This document shows, piece after piece, positions 9,012 to 18,835 of a DNA stretch of 38,001 nt. Origin of the DNA: Micrococcales bacterium (GTDB taxonomy: Bacteria; Actinomycetota; Actinomycetes; Actinomycetales; Microbacteriaceae); the NCBI GenBank assembly GCA_947454255.1, contig CANGIU010000013.1, forward strand, positions 1-38,001. Reading direction: 5' to 3'. The first letter of the stretch is position 1; each line of letters starts with the position of its first letter. The translations under genes were made by a program, and so were the position numbers. Below the pieces are notes generated by a model. The model was not told the DNA's origin. It was given only the letters and a program-made list of their open reading frames with translations, and ran no database searches.

Positions 9012-10208
9012 GTGCTAGAAACCGCAAAGACGCAGTGGTCTAAAATCCAGGCAATGGCAATCGCCAGAGCCTTCAGCCTTTTAGGGACTGAACTAACCAT
9101 ATTCACTCTCGTTTTTAGAGAGAAAGATAAAGGGCCAGCAGCAATTGCCGCTCTTTTTATAGTTGGAACTCTTCCTTCAATACTCTTCGCCCCGTGGGCT
9201 GGAACAGTTGCTGACCGATTCAGCACTAGGCAAGTTATCCCAATCCTTTCTGTAATTGGTGGCGCTGCCATATTTGCGCAAACACAACAACTAGACACTT
9301 GGGCCATTTGGTTACTGCTATTCATTGCCAACACGTGTGCTTCCGTTGTTGGACCAACTTGGGGAAAACTGACTCCACTGCTGGCAACAAAAGATGACAT
9401 GGGCAGAGCGATGGGAACCATCCAGAGTTACTTTTCGATAGCTGGCCTCTTCGGCCCAGCTCTTGCTGGCCTGTTGGTAAAACAAACGGGTTTTGTTGCA
9501 ACTTTTGTTATTGATGGAATATTCACCACCTTTATTGCGGTAGTTCCATTTCTAATCAAGGTGAATCATCAACCAGAGACACTCAAGGAAGGAGAGAAAA
9601 CTGAAGTTAGCCAAGGCTTCAAGTTCATGATGAACAATGCTTTACTGCGCTCCCTTGTAATTCTTGTCTTTGGCATGGTTCTTTGCATAAGCGTCATCAG
9701 TGTTGGCGATGTTTTCTTGCTAACCAAGGTAATGGGCGCCGATTCTCTTATCTATGGTTTAGTCGGATCCGGTTTTGCCATTGGCACACTCTTGTTTAGT
9801 GCCATTGCAGGAGCTAAAAAGATTAAGCCAAAGACTGAGTTAGTGGTTCTTGGCGCAGGCATGGGAGTGCTTTCAATTGCTGCTGCAGGTGTTGGTTTAT
9901 CACCGAACTATTGGTTTGTAATGGTCATTTGGTTTATCGCAGGCATAGGAAATGCCACCATCAACAGCTATGGAGTTGGCATGATGATCAAGGTCACACC
10001 GCATGAAGTTCAGGGAAGAGTATTTGCAGCCTTCGGGGCAATAATTTCAATTGCCAGCATTGGCTCTATGTCGATTGCCGGCTACCTTATTGACGTCTTT
10101 GGTGTTCGCCAGGTCTTTATCGGTTCCGGTGTTTTTGCTTTTCTAGCCTTTGCAGTGCTGTTCCCTACTGTTTACAGAGAACAACTGAAAATCATTAAAG
10201 CTAACTAG
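9012..10208 (+). CDS. Major facilitator superfamily transporter (EntS-like exporter class)
   Basis: A roughly 398-residue membrane protein with about twelve hydrophobic helices and the MFS motif between helices 2 and 3 (WAGTVADRFSTRQ). The pattern resembles the MFS_3/EntS-like drug or siderophore exporters; the substrate cannot be told from sequence. The start is uncertain: the GTG at 9012 lacks a clear ribosome site, and an ATG at 9054 (MAIARAFSLLG) is an alternative that keeps all helices. It follows rsmD by 13 bp and ends 2 bp before the gltA stop on the opposite strand. Confidence 0.85.
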   Translation: MLETAKTQWSKIQAMAIARAFSLLGTELTIFTLVFREKDKGPAAIAALFIVGTLPSILFAPWAGTVADRFSTRQVIPILSVIGGAAIFAQTQQLDTWAIWLLLFIANTCASVVGPTWGKLTPLLATKDDMGRAMGTIQSYFSIAGLFGPALAGLLVKQTGFVATFVIDGIFTTFIAVVPFLIKVNHQPETLKEGEKTEVSQGFKFMMNNALLRSLVILVFGMVLCISVISVGDVFLLTKVMGADSLIYGLVGSGFAIGTLLFSAIAGAKKIKPKTELVVLGAGMGVLSIAAAGVGLSPNYWFVMVIWFIAGIGNATINSYGVGMMIKVTPHEVQGRVFAAFGAIISIASIGSMSIAGYLIDVFGVRQVFIGSGVFAFLAFAVLFPTVYREQLKIIKAN

Positions 10209-10210
10209 CT

Positions 10211-11491
10211 TTACAGGTCTCTCTGAGTAGATCCGATGTATAGCTGCTGTGGTCTACCAATCTTGGTAGCAGGATCATGGTTCATCTCTCGCCAGTGTGA
10301 AATCCAACCAGGTAGTCTTCCCATGGCAAATAGTGCTGTGAACATTCTGGTTGGGAAGCCCATCGCCTTGTATATGACACCGGTATAGAAATCTACGTTT
10401 GGATAAAGTTTTCTAGATATGAAGTACTCATCTGCAAGTGCCGCTGCTTCTAGTTCCTTAGCAATGTCCAGTAGTGGATCGCTAACACCAAGGTCTGCTA
10501 GGACTTTGTCTGCAGTTGCTTTAACGATGCGTGCACGTGGATCCATGTTCTTATAGACACGGTGACCGAAGCCCATTAGCTTCACACCGTCTTCCTTGTT
10601 CTTTACTCTGTCAATGTATTTCTGAACTGAGTCACCTGAATCACGAATATCAGCCAGCATCTCCAGCACTGCTTCGTTGGCTCCACCATGTAGTGGACCG
10701 AACAAGGCTGATACTCCCGCAGAAACTGATGCGAACAAGTTTGCTTGTGAAGAACCAACGAGTCGCACTGTTGAAGTTGAACAGTTCTGTTCGTGATCAG
10801 CGTGCAGAACTAGCAGAGTGTCTAGGGCTTTAGTTACCACAGGGTTTTGGATGTATGGCTCAGCCATGTTACCGAATGACATTCTTAGGAAGTTTTCAAC
10901 ATAGCCAAGAGAGTTATCCGGGTAAAGCAAAGCTTGTCCAAGTGAATTCTTGTGCGAATAAGCAACTAGCGTTGGCAGCTTTGCAAGCAGGCGAACCGTT
11001 GAAAGTTCAACTTGGTAGTCATCGTGTGGGTTTAGTGAGTCTTGGTAGAAAGTAGAAAGAGCTGAGACCCCAGCTGCTAGAACAGACATTGGGTGAGCGT
11101 TCTGCGGCATCGAGTGGAAGATGTTCTTTAGATCTTCGTGAATCAAAGTGTGTCTGCGTAGGCGCTCGTCCCATTCGCCTAGCTGATTTGCGTTTGGCAA
11201 CTCTCCATAAATGAGAAGGTATGCGGTTTCAACGAAACTCTTTTGACCAGCAAGTTGCTCAATTGGGTAACCACGGTATCTGAGAATTCCAGCATCACCA
11301 TCGATATAGGTAATCGCTGATTTAGTGCTTGCTGTGTTTACAAAGCCAATGTCGTACGAGTTCAGACCGGTTGAAGCATTGAGCTTAGAGAAGTCGATTA
11401 CAGAGTCGCCATCAGTTGAGGTGATGATAGGAAAATCAGCTGAGCCACCAGGGTAGTTCAGTGTTACTTTGTTTTCGTTTTCAGCTGACAA
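10211..11491 (-). CDS. gltA: Citrate synthase
   Basis: Condenses acetyl-CoA and oxaloacetate in the first TCA-cycle step. Active-site segments are visible: LHADHEQNCST, the histidine motif LHGGANEAVL, the GFGHRVYKNMDPRAR motif and the aspartate in NVDFYTGVIYKAMG. The C-terminus RPQQLYIGSTQRDL is typical of the long (426-residue) type II-like enzyme of Actinobacteria and Proteobacteria. It is 23 bp after dapC on the same strand. It ends tail-to-tail with the MFS gene with only 2 bp between, so no separate terminator fits. Confidence 0.97.
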   Translation of the reverse strand: MSAENENKVTLNYPGGSADFPIITSTDGDSVIDFSKLNASTGLNSYDIGFVNTASTKSAITYIDGDAGILRYRGYPIEQLAGQKSFVETAYLLIYGELPNANQLGEWDERLRRHTLIHEDLKNIFHSMPQNAHPMSVLAAGVSALSTFYQDSLNPHDDYQVELSTVRLLAKLPTLVAYSHKNSLGQALLYPDNSLGYVENFLRMSFGNMAEPYIQNPVVTKALDTLLVLHADHEQNCSTSTVRLVGSSQANLFASVSAGVSALFGPLHGGANEAVLEMLADIRDSGDSVQKYIDRVKNKEDGVKLMGFGHRVYKNMDPRARIVKATADKVLADLGVSDPLLDIAKELEAAALADEYFISRKLYPNVDFYTGVIYKAMGFPTRMFTALFAMGRLPGWISHWREMNHDPATKIGRPQQLYIGSTQRDL

Positions 11492-11514
11492 GGCAGTGCT
11501 CCCGTGATTCTTAG

Positions 11515-12627
11515 TTAGTGCTTTAACCCTAGGGCATTAGTCAAACGAGCGGCACCCTCAGCTATGTCTTTATCTGTCGCGGTAATTGAGAAGCGGACGT
11601 ATTTGCTACCACCTTCTTGGTAAAACTCGCCAGGGACAACCAAGATACCCAGCTCTGCCATTCGAGTCACGGTTGCCCAGCAGTCTTCTTCTAGAGTTGC
11701 CCACAAATACAAGCCTGCCTGTGATTCTGCTATTTTAAAACCATAAGCCTTTACCGCTTCAAGCAGAATCTGCCTTCTGTTTCGGTATATGGCTTTCTCA
11801 GCCTGAACATGAGCCTCATCACCGAGTGCTGCAATAACTGCATTTTGCACTGGGGTTGGCATCATCAAACCTGAATGCATACGAAGATTTACTAACCCCT
11901 TAATGAGGTCAGCATCCCCGGCAGCGAAGGCGGCACGATAACCAGCCAGGTTTGATTGTTTGCTCAAAGAATAGATTGCAAGCAGATTCTTATCGCTTCC
12001 GCCTGAGACTCTTGGATCTAACACCGATGGAATCAGTTCTGACTCCCATCTACCCCATCCAAGTTCTGCATAGCATTCATCACTGGCAACAACTGCTCCG
12101 AGTTCGCGGGCTCTATCAACAGCTGCTTTTAGTTCAACTGCATCTAAGACCCGACCATCAGGATTACCAGGAGAATTCAACCAAACCAACTTGGTATTTG
12201 CTGGCCAGTTAGCTGGGTCATCTTCAGAGATGATTTCTGCACCACAGAGAGCTGCACCAACAACATAGGCGGTATAGGCAACTGAAGGCTGGATTACTAC
12301 ATCGCCTTTGGTTAGCCCGAGCATTAGCGGAAGGAATGAGATAAATTCTTTAGATCCGATATTTGGCATTACCTGATCAGAAGTTAGGGTTACGCCTCTT
12401 CTTCTTTTGAACCATTCAACGACAGCTTCACGGAACTCTAGTGAACCAAAGGTGGATGGATAACCTGGTGCGTTAGTTGAATTGTCTAAGGCTTTTTGAA
12501 TAATCTCTGGAGTTGGGTCAACTGGCGAACCGACACTTAGATCGATGATTCCTAGTTCATGCTTTTGCGCGATTGCACGGTATGGCTTTAGTTTCTGCCA
12601 TGGGTATTCTGGCAATCCGGTAAACAC
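11515..12627 (-). CDS. dapC: Succinyldiaminopimelate aminotransferase (DapC)
   Basis: PLP-dependent class I aminotransferase of lysine/peptidoglycan synthesis that makes N-succinyl-L,L-diaminopimelate from the keto precursor and glutamate. The PLP-binding lysine is Lys223 in SLSKQSNLAGYR; NSPGNPDGRV and ASDECYAELGWGR are further fold-type I motifs. The opening FTGLPEYPWQKLKPY is characteristic of actinobacterial DapC. Its ATG lies 3 bp after fdxA; fdxA-dapC is a conserved actinobacterial pair, which supports the name. Confidence 0.92.
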   Translation of the reverse strand: MFTGLPEYPWQKLKPYRAIAQKHELGIIDLSVGSPVDPTPEIIQKALDNSTNAPGYPSTFGSLEFREAVVEWFKRRRGVTLTSDQVMPNIGSKEFISFLPLMLGLTKGDVVIQPSVAYTAYVVGAALCGAEIISEDDPANWPANTKLVWLNSPGNPDGRVLDAVELKAAVDRARELGAVVASDECYAELGWGRWESELIPSVLDPRVSGGSDKNLLAIYSLSKQSNLAGYRAAFAAGDADLIKGLVNLRMHSGLMMPTPVQNAVIAALGDEAHVQAEKAIYRNRRQILLEAVKAYGFKIAESQAGLYLWATLEEDCWATVTRMAELGILVVPGEFYQEGGSKYVRFSITATDKDIAEGAARLTNALGLKH

Positions 12628-12630
12628 GAA

Positions 12631-12951
12631 TTACTCGCCTTGTGGAGGCAGCACACTAACCACCGGATGGTCACCAACGATTGGCCCAACTTTAGCGGCC
12701 CCACCAGGAGATCCAACTTCATTGAAGAATTCAACATTGGCTTTGTAATAGTCTGCCCACTGTGACGGAAGATCGTCTTCATAGTAGATAGCTTCAACTG
12801 GGCACACTGGCTCACAAGCACCACAGTCAACACACTCATCTGGGTGGATATAAAGCATGCGGTCACCTTCGTAGATGCAGTCAACCGGGCATTCAGCAAT
12901 ACATGCCTTGTCTTTGACATCAACACATGGAAGGGCAATTACATAAGTCAC
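12631..12951 (-). CDS. fdxA: 7Fe-type ferredoxin
   Basis: Soluble electron carrier with one 3Fe-4S and one 4Fe-4S cluster. Cys9, Cys17 and Cys50 fit the 3Fe cluster; Cys21, Cys40, Cys43 and Cys46 fit the 4Fe cluster; Cys25 is the extra cysteine seen in this family (CIAECPVDC and CVDCGACEPVC). The 106-residue length with a C-terminal helical extension matches actinobacterial FdxA. It lies between mshB and dapC in the usual order. Confidence 0.96.
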   Translation of the reverse strand: MTYVIALPCVDVKDKACIAECPVDCIYEGDRMLYIHPDECVDCGACEPVCPVEAIYYEDDLPSQWADYYKANVEFFNEVGSPGGAAKVGPIVGDHPVVSVLPPQGE

Positions 12952-12990
12952 TTGAAGATTTCCTTTTCAGCTTTGCTTCTAATTATCGCG

Positions 12991-14121
12991 CTATAGATGG
13001 GTACGTCTTGAACGCGCGCGCCACTTAGCAATTTCAATTTTTGGGAAGATAGCTGCCACCCCACAAATGATCAATGAAAACAGCACATAGCGATTGCCAT
13101 ATTTATCATTGGCAATGAATGCTCCGAACATTTCATTTCTTGATAGCCACCAGATAGCGATGCTCAAACCTAGGTTTAGCAAATAGAGTGCACCGCGGCT
13201 GTTTCGCCAGGTGCGAAGGTAGAAGGCAATGGAAGCAGTTGCCCCAAGCGCTAGGTATAGGCCTAACTGAGAGTGAGTAGGGTTATCACCAAGAATTCCG
13301 TGGACGTAAGCACCAGCCCAACCTAAAGCTAGCCCCAGTGGCAACCCGAAAAGTGCTCTGATTGCTGGCTTAAACCAAGGGAGGAAGTTAGGGCTAGCGG
13401 CTCTAATCTTTTCTGGATCATCAAATCTGAATTCAATGCCATCAGCAACTGAATAAGTGTCCCTATGAATAGTTACCTGGCTAGCGTGAGCCTGTAAGGC
13501 GGCTTTCTTTAGGTCAGCAGTCTTTGCTCCACCAATGGCAAAAGTGAATCTTTCACCTGGCTCGGCAATAACGTAGAAGACCGGCTTCTTACCTTTGACT
13601 GTTTTTCTATAACGACGAAGAGCCATCGCAGTGGCATCGTGCGCTTTCTTGTGATCGGGATGACCATAACCGCCTTGTGCGTTATAGGTAATAATCGCGT
13701 TCGGTTTGAAATCCCTCATGACCTGATAGATGTCATCAGATACCACTGCTGTTGAAACAGCTGACAGTGAAAGTAAATCTAGATTTGGTGGCGTAGTTGG
13801 TTGACCAAAGTTTCCGATTCGCATTCCGCTGTCTAGGTAGCTTCTGGTTCCCGCGAATTTGAACTTTGTTACTCCCAAAGTAGCCAGAGCATTCTTTAGT
13901 TCGTTAGATCTAAAAGCACCCATGGCTGCTTTGTTAGCTTCTAGAGATTTGAGTTCTTCAAGCTTGGCTTTACCGCGTTCACCTCTGGTAAGGGTGAGCA
14001 GGTAAACCTCAGCACCTCTAGCAATAGCGTCAGCCATGATATGAGCGCTTTGCAGGCTTTCATCGTCTGGGTGTGCGTGCACCAACAGGATGCGATTTGC
14101 CGCAAAAGATTGTTTAGCCAT
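12991..14121 (-). CDS. mshB: MshB-like PIG-L deacetylase fused to a C-terminal membrane domain
   Basis: Predicted zinc deacetylase acting on GlcNAc-inositol in mycothiol synthesis. The metal site is visible as HAHPDDE (His17, Asp20) and GHPDH (His154 to His157), matching MshB. Residues from about 255 to 365 form four hydrophobic helices (for example LFGLPLGLALGWAGAYVHG and NLGLSIAIWWL), ending in a basic tail. Typical MshB has about 300 residues and no membrane part, so this is a fusion; in many Actinobacteria a separate small membrane protein gene lies beside mshB, and this may be that partner fused on. The mshB-fdxA-dapC order supports MshB rather than another PIG-L enzyme such as Mca. Confidence 0.83.
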   Translation of the reverse strand: MAKQSFAANRILLVHAHPDDESLQSAHIMADAIARGAEVYLLTLTRGERGKAKLEELKSLEANKAAMGAFRSNELKNALATLGVTKFKFAGTRSYLDSGMRIGNFGQPTTPPNLDLLSLSAVSTAVVSDDIYQVMRDFKPNAIITYNAQGGYGHPDHKKAHDATAMALRRYRKTVKGKKPVFYVIAEPGERFTFAIGGAKTADLKKAALQAHASQVTIHRDTYSVADGIEFRFDDPEKIRAASPNFLPWFKPAIRALFGLPLGLALGWAGAYVHGILGDNPTHSQLGLYLALGATASIAFYLRTWRNSRGALYLLNLGLSIAIWWLSRNEMFGAFIANDKYGNRYVLFSLIICGVAAIFPKIEIAKWRARSRRTHL

Positions 14122-14182
14122 AAGAAAAACCTTAGTTCAGAGTTTGTGAGTCTTGACCATTTCAGGACCCTGAGATAGATTT

Positions 14183-14200
14183 AGTTAGGTAACCCTAACT
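14183..14200. promoter_or_regulatory. Inverted repeat AGTTAGG-TAAC-CCTAACT upstream of the iron permease
   Basis: A perfect 7-4-7 inverted repeat lies 34 bp before the iron permease start and between it and mshB (divergent). The TTAGG/CCTAA half-sites recall DtxR/IdeR iron boxes, but the spacing is shorter than in the classical 19-bp consensus. An iron-responsive operator is therefore inferred, not shown. A second small repeat, ATGGT...ACCAT at 14205-14220, follows. Confidence 0.5.
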
Positions 14201-14234
14201 TCGAATGGTCTGATAACCATCCCGAAAGGTAATT

Positions 14235-15038
14235 TTGCTAGCTAACTTCCTTATTGGCCTCCGCGAAGGCCTAGAAGCAGCGCTAATCGTGGGCATTCTG
14301 GTCGCTTATCTCATCAAGACAAATAACCCTAAAGGGGCTAAACAGGTCCTCTGGGGCGTTGCCACAGCTGTTTTGACCTCAGTTCTTGTTGGCATTGGCA
14401 TTGCAGAATTTATCTCCCTAGTCCCCGCTGGCACAAATGAAATCATCTCTGGAATCGCCTCGATGATTGCCGTCGGTTTTGTAACCTGGATGATCTTTTG
14501 GATGGCCAGACAGAGTCGAGGGCTAAAGAACTCACTGCACCAGAGAATAGACTCGGCTGTTGCCACTTCAGCTATCTCGCTGATGGGCGTTGCGTTCTTC
14601 TCAGTAATCCGCGAAGGCATTGAAACATCGGTCTTTATTTGGAGCGCAACACGTGCTACCGGAGTCGACACTAACCCAATCCTTGGAGCAGTGTTGGGGC
14701 TAGCCCTAGCCGCAGGATTGGGCTATTTGATATACCGAGGGGCACTCAAGATTAACCTCAGCAAGTTCTTCAAATACACCGGGGCTTTTTTGATTATTGT
14801 TGCTGCTGGAATCTTTGTTTACGGAGTTGGTGAACTGCAAGAACTAGGCTGGTTCCCGTTCCTAACCCAAACCAGCTACGACCTATCTGGCGTAATCACT
14901 AAAGACAGCTGGTTAGAAACATTACTTCGCGGAACAATAAGTTTTAAGACAGCTCCAACCATATTAGAAACACTAATCTGGTTTGCTTACGTAATCCCAG
15001 TTAGCTTCCTATATCTAAAGCCGGCTAAAAAGACCTAG
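14235..15038 (+). CDS. FTR1-family high-affinity iron permease (EfeU-like)
   Basis: Polytopic membrane permease for iron. Two REGxE iron-binding motifs are present, LREGLEAALIVG at residues 9-20 and IREGIETSVFIW near residue 127, the hallmark of FTR1/EfeU. About seven hydrophobic helices fit the family, and 267 residues is normal. The start is a TTG (bases 14235-14237) preceded at good spacing by GAAAGG. No efeO or efeB genes are next to it, so the ferroxidase or partner proteins must be elsewhere or absent. The stop codon overlaps the typA stop by four bases on the other strand (CTAG). Confidence 0.92.
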   Translation: MLANFLIGLREGLEAALIVGILVAYLIKTNNPKGAKQVLWGVATAVLTSVLVGIGIAEFISLVPAGTNEIISGIASMIAVGFVTWMIFWMARQSRGLKNSLHQRIDSAVATSAISLMGVAFFSVIREGIETSVFIWSATRATGVDTNPILGAVLGLALAAGLGYLIYRGALKINLSKFFKYTGAFLIIVAAGIFVYGVGELQELGWFPFLTQTSYDLSGVITKDSWLETLLRGTISFKTAPTILETLIWFAYVIPVSFLYLKPAKKT

Positions 15039-16951
15039 CCCGCGTTTTCGTTGGCGCGCTTCTTTGCAGAAGTGTTACGAGCACGAATGTTGGCGTCAAG
15101 TTCAACCTTACGAATACGAGTTGCCTCAGGCGTAACTTCCACACACTCGTCTTCTCTAGCAAATTCAAGACATTCTTCCAAAGATAGCTTCTTCGGTGGA
15201 GTAAGGGCTTGGAATTCATCGCTAGAGGATGCACGCATGTTAGTTAGCTTCTTCTCTTTAGTGATGTTCACATCCATGTCATCTGCTCTAGAGTTTTCAC
15301 CAACAACCATTCCTGCATAAACTTCACTGGTTGGTTCAACAAAGAATGATCCACGCTCTTGAAGTGCAATCATTGCAAATGGTGTTGCGACTCCAGCACG
15401 GTCAGCAACCAAAGAACCATTCACTCTGGTAACAATCTCTCCAGCCCAAGGCTCATACCCTGCTGAAATTGCGTTAGCGATACCAGTTCCCTTGGTTGAG
15501 GTTAGGAACTCAGTTCTAAAACCAATTAGACCTCTAGATGGCACTAAGAATTCCATGCGAACCCACCCAGTCGAGTGATTAACCATGTTCTTCATGCGAC
15601 CCTTACGAGCAGCCATCAGTTGAGTCATAGCTCCTAGGAACTCTTCTGGAACATCAAGAGTTAGATCTTCAACCGGCTCGTGAAGCTTGCCGTCAATTTT
15701 CTTTGTAACTACTTGAGGCTTACCAACGGTTAGCTCATAACCTTCGCGACGCATCTGCTCAACAAGAATTGCAAGAGCAAGCTCTCCACGACCCTGAACT
15801 TCCCAGGCATCTGGTCTTTCAGTAGGTAGCACTTTGATGGACACGTTACCGATAAGTTCACGGTCTAAGCGATCCTTTACCAAACGTGCAGTTACCTTTG
15901 CACCCTTGACTCGACCTGCCATAGGAGAGGTGTTAATACCAATGGTCATCGAAATAGCAGGATCATCAACAGTGATCATCGGTAGTGGTCTGACGTCATT
16001 TGGATCAGCAAGAGTTTCACCAATGGTGATGTTCTCAATACCTGCAACCGCAACAATGTCACCTGCTGTTGCAGAATCAGTAGGAATGCGATCAAGTGCT
16101 TTGGTTCTAAGTAGTTCGGTGATCTTCACATTCTGAGTTGTGCCATCTTGACGCACCCAAGCAACCTGCTGACCCTTACGGATAGTTCCGTTGAAGATAC
16201 GAAGCAACGCTAGACGACCAAGAAATGGTGAGGCGTCAAGGTTTGTCACGTGAGCTTGAAGTGGAGCTTGATCATCAAATACTGGAGCTGGGATGTGCTT
16301 CAAGATTGCAGCAAATAACGGCTCTAGATCTTCTGAATCTGGCATAGTGCCATCAGCAGGCTTGTTTAGCGATGCACGTCCTGCACGACCAGATGCGTAA
16401 ATAACCGGCAACTCAAGAATTGAGTCAATATCCAAATCCGGAACATCTTCGTGAATATCGCTGGCAAGACCTAGAAGAAGATCGTGGGTCTCTTCAACCA
16501 CTTCATCGATACGAGCATCAGGGCGGTCAGTCTTGTTGACCAAAAGAATAACTGTGAGGTTTGCCTCAAGCGCTTTACGCAAGACGAAGCGAGTCTGCGG
16601 CAATGGGCCTTCAGAAGCATCAACAAGAAGAACAACACCATCGACCATAGACAGTCCTCGTTCAACTTCACCACCGAAGTCAGCGTGGCCAGGGGTGTCA
16701 ATAACGTTGATAGTAATTTCTTTACCCTCAGCACTGGCACCCTTGTATGCGATGGCAGTGTTCTTCGCAAGGATAGTAATACCCTTTTCACGCTCTAGGT
16801 CTCCAGAGTCCATGATGCGCTCGCCAAGGTTGGCGTGGTCACCGAATGAACCGGTCTGGCGGAGCATAGCGTCCACCAAGGTGGTCTTACCGTGGTCTAC
16901 GTGAGCCACAATCGCTACGTTACGGATATCTTCTCTTGTTACTTGGGCCAT
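15035..16951 (-). CDS. typA: Ribosome-associated GTPase TypA/BipA
   Basis: Translational GTPase related to EF-G that aids ribosome assembly and stress growth. G1 is AHVDHGKTTLVDAML, G3 is DTPGHADFGGEVERG, and G4 is NKTDRPDAR. The C-terminal BipA-specific region contains GFRTEFLTSTKGTGIANAI and the RADDMDVNITKEKKLTNMR loop. At 638 residues it is slightly longer than E. coli BipA because of the Arg/Lys-rich tail. A repeat AGCGAC...GTCGCT at 16976-16996 lies in its leader; its role is unknown. Confidence 0.96.
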   Translation of the reverse strand: MAQVTREDIRNVAIVAHVDHGKTTLVDAMLRQTGSFGDHANLGERIMDSGDLEREKGITILAKNTAIAYKGASAEGKEITINVIDTPGHADFGGEVERGLSMVDGVVLLVDASEGPLPQTRFVLRKALEANLTVILLVNKTDRPDARIDEVVEETHDLLLGLASDIHEDVPDLDIDSILELPVIYASGRAGRASLNKPADGTMPDSEDLEPLFAAILKHIPAPVFDDQAPLQAHVTNLDASPFLGRLALLRIFNGTIRKGQQVAWVRQDGTTQNVKITELLRTKALDRIPTDSATAGDIVAVAGIENITIGETLADPNDVRPLPMITVDDPAISMTIGINTSPMAGRVKGAKVTARLVKDRLDRELIGNVSIKVLPTERPDAWEVQGRGELALAILVEQMRREGYELTVGKPQVVTKKIDGKLHEPVEDLTLDVPEEFLGAMTQLMAARKGRMKNMVNHSTGWVRMEFLVPSRGLIGFRTEFLTSTKGTGIANAISAGYEPWAGEIVTRVNGSLVADRAGVATPFAMIALQERGSFFVEPTSEVYAGMVVGENSRADDMDVNITKEKKLTNMRASSSDEFQALTPPKKLSLEECLEFAREDECVEVTPEATRIRKVELDANIRARNTSAKKRANENAG

Positions 16952-17047
16952 TACAGGGTCCTTTAGGCATAGTTCAGCGACGCACGAAAAGTCGCTCGAA
17001 CGCTTAGATTGTTTGGGCTAATAAAAGCCCTAGTGGTTAAAGTCTAA

Positions 17048-17076
17048 CCGAGGCACCCATAAAAGGCATGCCTCGG
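17048..17076 (-). terminator. Stem-loop after the peptide ABC operon
   Basis: CCGAGGCA (17048-17055) pairs with TGCCTCGG (17069-17076) across a 13-nt loop, 24 bp past the stop of the double ATPase gene and before typA. On the minus strand the stem is followed by TTAGACTTTAACC, which is only weakly T-rich, so it may be an inefficient terminator or an mRNA-stabilising stem. Confidence 0.55.
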
Positions 17077-17099
17077 CTAGTTAATCCTTGTATTTAGAG

Positions 17100-18764
17100 C
17101 TATTTACCCACTGAAGCCAGCAATTTAGCACGAGCTTCACGGCGCTTCTTCTGCTCCGCTGGGTCTGGAACAGGTACCGCAGCCAATAGTGCCTTGGTGT
17201 AAAGCTCCTGAGGTTTGTTTAGGATCTGGTCGCGAGGGCCAATCTCAACTAGCTTTCCATACTGCATAACAGCGATACGGTGAGCCAGAATGTCAACCAC
17301 ACCAATGTCGTGAGTGATGAACAAACAAGCAAACTTCAGAGAGTTTTGAAGTTCCTGAAGTAGTTCCAGGAAGCGAGCCTGAACTGACACGTCAAGAGCA
17401 GAAGTTGGTTCATCCGCAATTAGAAGCTGTGGTGAAAGAGCAAGCGCACGAGCAATACCAACACGCTGCTTTTGACCACCAGATAACTCATGAGGGTAAC
17501 GGTTGCGGTATGAGCGAGGGAGCTCTACTGAGTCAAGTAGATCTTCTACTCTTCTATTAAGTTCTTCTCCCTTTGCTTCTTTAGCAAGGAACAACGGCTC
17601 ACCGATGCTCTCACCGATAGGCAATCTCGGGTTTAGTGAAGAAGCAGGATCTTGGAAGACGATACCGGTGTATTTGCGAATCTCTCTGAGATCACGCATC
17701 TTGGCACCTGCAATGTCGTTGCCAAGAATCTTGATTGACCCTTCGTGAACTGGAAGCAAGCCAATCGCTGCACGACCAACAGTAGTCTTACCTGAACCAG
17801 ACTCACCAACAAGACCCAAGATTTCACCTGGCTGAATTGAGAATGAGATTCCGTCAACAGCACGGAAAGCAGGAATACGGCCACGCTTTGGATACTCAAT
17901 TACTAAATCAGTTACTTCAAGTACTGGGGTTGCCTTAGCAGCCACTGGGTCAAGTGTTCTAGCTGCTACAGAACCAAGCTTTGGTACCGAAGCTAGAAGT
18001 GACTTCGTGTATGGATGCTTAGGACGGTTGAAGATCACATCAGAGGTGTCTTCCTCAACAGTTAAACCATCTTTCATAACCAAAATGCGGTCGCTCAAGT
18101 CTGCAACTACACCCATGTCGTGAGTAATCAAAAGAACAGCTGAGTTCAACTTGTCCTTTAGGTTTCTCATCAAGTCCAAAATTTCTGCCTGAACTGTTAC
18201 GTCCAACGCTGTAGTTGGCTCATCAGCGATCAAAAGAGCAGGGTTACAAGCCAATGCTTGCGCAATCATTGCACGCTGGCGTTGTCCACCAGAAAGTTGG
18301 TGAGGATACTTGTCAAAAGCCTGAACTGGGTTAGGAAGTTCTACCAATGTCAGCAATTCGATTGAACGCTCACGAGCCGCAAGCGGACCCATTTCGAAGT
18401 GGTTACGAAGAACTTCAACGATTTGGAAACCAATTGTGTAAACCGGGTTTAATGCGGTCATTGGCTCCTGGAAAATGTATGCAACTTCCTTACCTCTGAA
18501 TTTACGAAGGACAGAAGCCGGCTGGTTGAGCATCTCGACACCTTTTACTGTCACGCTTCCAGAAGATCTTGCGTTAGGAGCGAGCAAGCCCATTAGACCC
18601 ATAGCGGTAGTGGACTTACCTGAACCAGACTCACCAACAATGGCTAGCACTTCACCGGCTGCTACTTCAAAGTTCATGTCAATTGCGGCTGGATACCAGA
18701 CACCATCAACCCAAAACTCCACATTGAAGTTCTCTACTTTTAGAATCGGCTCTTTTACTGTCAT
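17100..18764 (-). CDS. Peptide ABC importer, fused double ATP-binding protein (DppD-DppF type)
   Basis: Energises the importer whose permeases and binding protein lie just upstream. Two complete ABC domains are fused: the first has Walker [11 protein letters not shown], signature [10 protein letters not shown] and Walker [13 protein letters not shown]; the second has [20 protein letters not shown] and [12 protein letters not shown]. After each core comes the oligopeptide-type extension ([12 protein letters not shown] and [12 protein letters not shown]), typical of the DppD/OppD and DppF/OppF families. Length 554. It is separated from the permease genes by an oppositely oriented PH-domain gene, which is unusual for an operon member. 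Confidence 0.93.
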   Translation of the reverse strand: MTVKEPILKVENFNVEFWVDGVWYPAAIDMNFEVAAGEVLAIVGESGSGKSTTAMGLMGLLAPNARSSGSVTVKGVEMLNQPASVLRKFRGKEVAYIFQEPMTALNPVYTIGFQIVEVLRNHFEMGPLAARERSIELLTLVELPNPVQAFDKYPHQLSGGQRQRAMIAQALACNPALLIADEPTTALDVTVQAEILDLMRNLKDKLNSAVLLITHDMGVVADLSDRILVMKDGLTVEEDTSDVIFNRPKHPYTKSLLASVPKLGSVAARTLDPVAAKATPVLEVTDLVIEYPKRGRIPAFRAVDGISFSIQPGEILGLVGESGSGKTTVGRAAIGLLPVHEGSIKILGNDIAGAKMRDLREIRKYTGIVFQDPASSLNPRLPIGESIGEPLFLAKEAKGEELNRRVEDLLDSVELPRSYRNRYPHELSGGQKQRVGIARALALSPQLLIADEPTSALDVSVQARFLELLQELQNSLKFACLFITHDIGVVDILAHRIAVMQYGKLVEIGPRDQILNKPQELYTKALLAAVPVPDPAEQKKRREARAKLLASVGK

Positions 18765-18835
18765 TTTTACTAAATGCCTTCCTGTGAAACTAGGGCTACA
18801 AGCTCTTCTGAGTTGCTTGGGGTAGTCTGTGAAAC

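Noticed and set aside
14183-14200. Classical DtxR/IdeR box
   Set aside because: Half-sites are similar but the spacing does not fit the 19-bp consensus, so it is kept only as a candidate operator.
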